Below are positions 61,483 through 64,000 of a stretch of 64,000 nt of DNA, piece by piece; position 1 is the stretch's first letter; each line of letters begins with the position of its first letter. Under the pieces are notes generated by a model. That model was not told the origin of the DNA. It searched no databases and worked only from the letters and a program-made list of their open reading frames with translations. This stretch comes from Flavobacterium cerinum (GTDB taxonomy: Bacteria; Bacteroidota; Bacteroidia; Flavobacteriales; Flavobacteriaceae): the NCBI RefSeq assembly GCF_024496085.1, contig NZ_CP101751.1:3100001-3164000 (forward strand), in the 5' to 3' direction. A program made the position numbers and the translations under genes.

Positions 61483-63471
61483 ATGACAACTAAAAACCAT
61501 CAACACACAAACGTCGAAACGGACTGCTGTTCAGCCGATCGCAAAGTCAATACTTCACACAGCCATAATCATGATGACCATGATCACGGACATGATCATA
61601 ATCATGACGGAGCCACCGGTTGGAAACTATTTCTTCCGGCTATACTTTCCTTTGTATTGCTGATGATCGCTATCGGAATTGACAATTATTTCCCGATTCC
61701 GGCTTTTACCGGATGGGTTCGCATCGGTTGGTATATCCTTGCCTATTTACCCGTAGGCTGGCCGGTTTTAAAAGAAGCCTGGGAAAACATTCGCAAAGGT
61801 GCTTTTTTTACTGAATTCTTTCTGATGTCGATTGCTACTTTAGGCGCCTTTTATATCGAACAATATCCGGAAGGAGTTGCAGTTATGCTTTTTTATGCCA
61901 TAGGAGAATTGTTTCAGACATTAGCTGTTAGTCGGGCTAAATCCAATATTAAAGCGCTACTGGATCAGAGACCGGATACCGCAACGGTAATAGCAGACGG
62001 TAATCCGGTAACTAAAAAAGCGGAAACCATTACGATTGGTGAAATCATTCTGCTAAAACCGGGCGAAAAACTAGCATTAGACGGTAGACTTTTATCCGAT
62101 TCCGCTACTTTTAACACAGCCGCTCTAACCGGCGAAAGTAAACCGGATACAAAGCGCAAAGGCGACATCGTATTAGCCGGAATGATCAATTTGAATACAA
62201 CCGGTCATGTGGAAGTAACAACTGCTTATACCGACAGTAAATTATCCAAAATTCTGGAAATGGTACAGGAAGCTACAGCCAAAAAAGCGCCAACGGAATT
62301 ATTTATCCGGAAATTTGCTAATATCTACACTCCTATTGTCGTATTTCTGGCCATTGGAATTTGTCTTTTGCCTTTATTTTTTGTTTCAGACTATAATTTC
62401 AACGACTGGTTATACCGCGCTTTGGTGTTCCTTGTTGTATCCTGTCCGTGTGCCCTGGTGATTTCCATTCCACTTGGTTATTTTGGTGGAATCGGTGCTG
62501 CCAGTAAAAACGGAATTCTGTTTAAAGGCTCGACCTTTTTAGATACAATGGCTGCAATACAAGCTGTCGTGATGGATAAAACCGGTACGCTTACCAAAGG
62601 TGTTTTTAAAGTGCAGGAAGTCGTAGCAACCGGCATTACCGAAAACGAACTGGTTCAATATACCGCTGCTTTGGAAACCCATTCTACACATCCGGTGGGA
62701 ACGGCTATTATTGCCTATGCCAACGGATTGGAAAAGACGGTAACAGTAAGTGATGTTGAAGAAATTGCCGGCCATGGTTTACAAGGCGTTGTAAATGGTA
62801 AAACAATAGTAGCCGGTAATCTAAAACTGCTTAAAAAATTCGGCATTTCCTATGATACGGCTATTGAAAACACGCCTTATACTATTATCGCAGTCGCTTT
62901 AGACGGACAATATGCCGGTTATTTTCTGATTTCCGATGAAATTAAGGAAGATGCGCCACAGGCTATTGCCAATTTACATCAACTGGGAATTAAAACCGTT
63001 ATGCTTTCGGGTGACAAACAAGCTGTTGTAACCGCAGTCGCAAAGGAACTCAATATTGATGTCGCCTATGGTGATTTGTTACCGGAAAACAAGGTCGAAA
63101 AAGTACAGCAGTTAAAAGATCAGAACCTTAAACTGGCTTTTGTAGGCGATGGTGTTAACGATGCTCCGGTTGTTGCTTTAGCCGATGCCGGTATCGCAAT
63201 GGGCGGTCTGGGAAGTGATGCCACTATTGAAACCGCCGATATTGTAATTCAAAACGATCAGCCTTCTAAAATATATACCGCTATTTCGATTGGTAAAAAA
63301 ACCAAACAGATTGTCTGGCAAAACATAGGAATGGCTTTTGTTGTAAAAGCTTTTGTATTAATCCTCGGTGCCGGCGGACTCGCTACGATGTGGGAAGCTG
63401 TATTTGCCGATGTAGGCGTTGCATTATTAGCCATCCTGAATGCTGTTCGAATACAGAAAATGAAATTCTAA
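61483..63471 (+). CDS. His-rich heavy-metal P1B-type ATPase (CadA/ZntA-like)
   Basis: 662 residues. N-terminal His/Asp/Asn-rich metal site (SHNHDDHDHGHDHNHDG), no HMA domain. The transmembrane metal site is CPC in FLVVSCPCALVISIPLGY. The phosphorylation motif is DKTGTLTKG, then HP in THPVGTAI, and the hinge GDGVNDAPV is present. The CPC membrane motif and His-rich tail point to a Zn/Cd/Pb exporter of the ZntA group. It ends the colinear metal cluster, with 37 bases after the HMA gene. Confidence 0.95.
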   Translation: MTTKNHQHTNVETDCCSADRKVNTSHSHNHDDHDHGHDHNHDGATGWKLFLPAILSFVLLMIAIGIDNYFPIPAFTGWVRIGWYILAYLPVGWPVLKEAWENIRKGAFFTEFFLMSIATLGAFYIEQYPEGVAVMLFYAIGELFQTLAVSRAKSNIKALLDQRPDTATVIADGNPVTKKAETITIGEIILLKPGEKLALDGRLLSDSATFNTAALTGESKPDTKRKGDIVLAGMINLNTTGHVEVTTAYTDSKLSKILEMVQEATAKKAPTELFIRKFANIYTPIVVFLAIGICLLPLFFVSDYNFNDWLYRALVFLVVSCPCALVISIPLGYFGGIGAASKNGILFKGSTFLDTMAAIQAVVMDKTGTLTKGVFKVQEVVATGITENELVQYTAALETHSTHPVGTAIIAYANGLEKTVTVSDVEEIAGHGLQGVVNGKTIVAGNLKLLKKFGISYDTAIENTPYTIIAVALDGQYAGYFLISDEIKEDAPQAIANLHQLGIKTVMLSGDKQAVVTAVAKELNIDVAYGDLLPENKVEKVQQLKDQNLKLAFVGDGVNDAPVVALADAGIAMGGLGSDATIETADIVIQNDQPSKIYTAISIGKKTKQIVWQNIGMAFVVKAFVLILGAGGLATMWEAVFADVGVALLAILNAVRIQKMKF

Positions 63472-63480
63472 CACACTTAC

Positions 63481-63538
63481 ACCTGACAGGTTTCTAAAAC
63501 CTGTCAGGTGTTAATACGGTTTTTAAAACCTGTCAGGT
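63481..63538. repeat. ACCTGACAGGT repeat hairpin and extra copy
   Basis: ACCTGACAGGTTT (63481-63493) pairs with AAACCTGTCAGGT (63497-63509). A third AAACCTGTCAGGT lies at 63526-63538. It probably ends the metal operon, and the sequence is of a kind often dispersed in Flavobacteria. A related palindrome is at 10742-10758. Confidence 0.75.
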
Positions 63539-63622
63539 GCAATGTTATAACTCTTTCGTAAAATACTACAACCTTTTTCCGGGTTTATTCCAATATTTTC
63601 GTCTTTCTAAATCTAGTTAATT

Positions 63623-64000
63623 ATGACACCTTTATCTCCTTTAGAAACCGGTATACAATTGCGGAAACCGGAAGGCGAAAACGGCATTGCAATCGGACGT
63701 GATATGAATCGTTCCAACAGTCAGATGTATAATGACCTGTTTTCTTTACTACACTTAAAAGACAATGATATCCTACTGGAAACCGGTTACGGAAACGGTA
63801 TTCATTTCCCGAATTATTTCGCTACCGAAAAAGCCATCACGTTATATGGTATGGATTATTCCGAAGTAATGTATCAGGAAGCAGTTAAAAATAATGAATC
63901 AGCGATAAAAGAGGGTAAAATCATCGTGGAATACGGCGATATTAAAGATTCTAACTATCCGTCCAATCAGTTTGATCATATTATTGCGCTAAATACCGTT
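63623..64000 (+). CDS. class I SAM-dependent methyltransferase, partial
   Basis: 126 residues visible, open at the window edge. Motif I is ILLETGYGNGIHFPNYF, followed by LYGMDYSEVMYQEAVKNN (acidic residue for the ribose) and DIKDSNYPSNQFDHIIALNT. A small-molecule or quinone-type methyltransferase is likely. The start at 63623 has the AAATCTAGTTAATT upstream stretch, without a strong ribosome site. Confidence 0.85.
   Translation, partial: MTPLSPLETGIQLRKPEGENGIAIGRDMNRSNSQMYNDLFSLLHLKDNDILLETGYGNGIHFPNYFATEKAITLYGMDYSEVMYQEAVKNNESAIKEGKIIVEYGDIKDSNYPSNQFDHIIALNTV

Noticed and set aside
63481..63538. Transposon ends
   Set aside because: The ACCTGACAGGT copies are short and close together and lie right after an operon end; a terminator or dispersed repeat explains them better.

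Overview
The window looks like chromosomal DNA of a Flavobacteriaceae member (Flavobacterium-like). The base composition is low in GC. Promoters have the Bacteroidota form (TTG, about 19 bases, then TAnnTTTG). There is a PorX-type regulator, a protein with a type IX secretion sorting domain, and many short Bacteroidota-style lipoproteins. The genus is inferred; nothing in the window fixes it.

Layout. 0-3.5 kb: end of a TPR sensor histidine kinase, a lipoprotein and a secreted alpha/beta hydrolase. 3.5-6.9 kb: a two-gene HNH nuclease plus ABC-type ATPase module resembling the Septu (PtuAB) anti-phage system. 7.0-10.6 kb: an operon of a polytopic membrane protein with a C-terminal trypsin-like domain and a large exported protein. 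10.8-18.8 kb: a mostly minus-strand run of small secreted, lipoprotein and membrane proteins of unknown function, including one gene split by a frameshift at a dnaX-like slippery site, interrupted by a plus-strand HD hydrolase. 19.5-22.9 kb: an RCC1-propeller protein with 11 near-identical 51-residue repeats and a type IX sorting domain. 23.3-30.9 kb: AraC regulator, small cassette-like genes, a nuclease remnant, tRNA-Val, HxlR regulator, DsbA-like lipoprotein and a serine hydrolase.

31-48 kb is the most unusual part. About 27 short, mostly unrecognised genes lie on one strand (lipoproteins, LRR, YwqK/MORN, NTF2-like, cytochrome c, TPR, DUF4304). Many are separated by related spacers of about 90-150 bp with long imperfect inverted arms. 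Some arms contain the stop codon of the preceding gene, and one is part of its coding sequence. Arms change in a compensatory way between copies, and several spacers carry a TAnnTTTG box. This looks like an integron-style gene-cassette array (attC-like sites) without a visible integrase. A plus-strand cassette of the same kind lies at 24.66-25.44 kb. REPIN-like double palindromes are scattered through the same region. Near-identical tRNA-Val loci, with their promoters and terminators, sit at both ends (27.55 and 49.2 kb), and a tRNA 3'-end remnant lies at 24.5 kb.

48.5-54.2 kb: a DUF2188/DUF3892 gene pair, then core genes (alanine dehydrogenase, tsaE, porX, a phytanoyl-CoA dioxygenase-like enzyme). 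54.4-63.5 kb: a colinear heavy-metal efflux cluster (small Cys/His-rich exported protein, CzcA-type RND pump, TolC-like channel, His-rich adaptor, ICMT-like methyltransferase, secreted HMA protein, His-rich P-type ATPase). The window ends inside a methyltransferase gene. All identifications come from reading motifs; no database search was possible.
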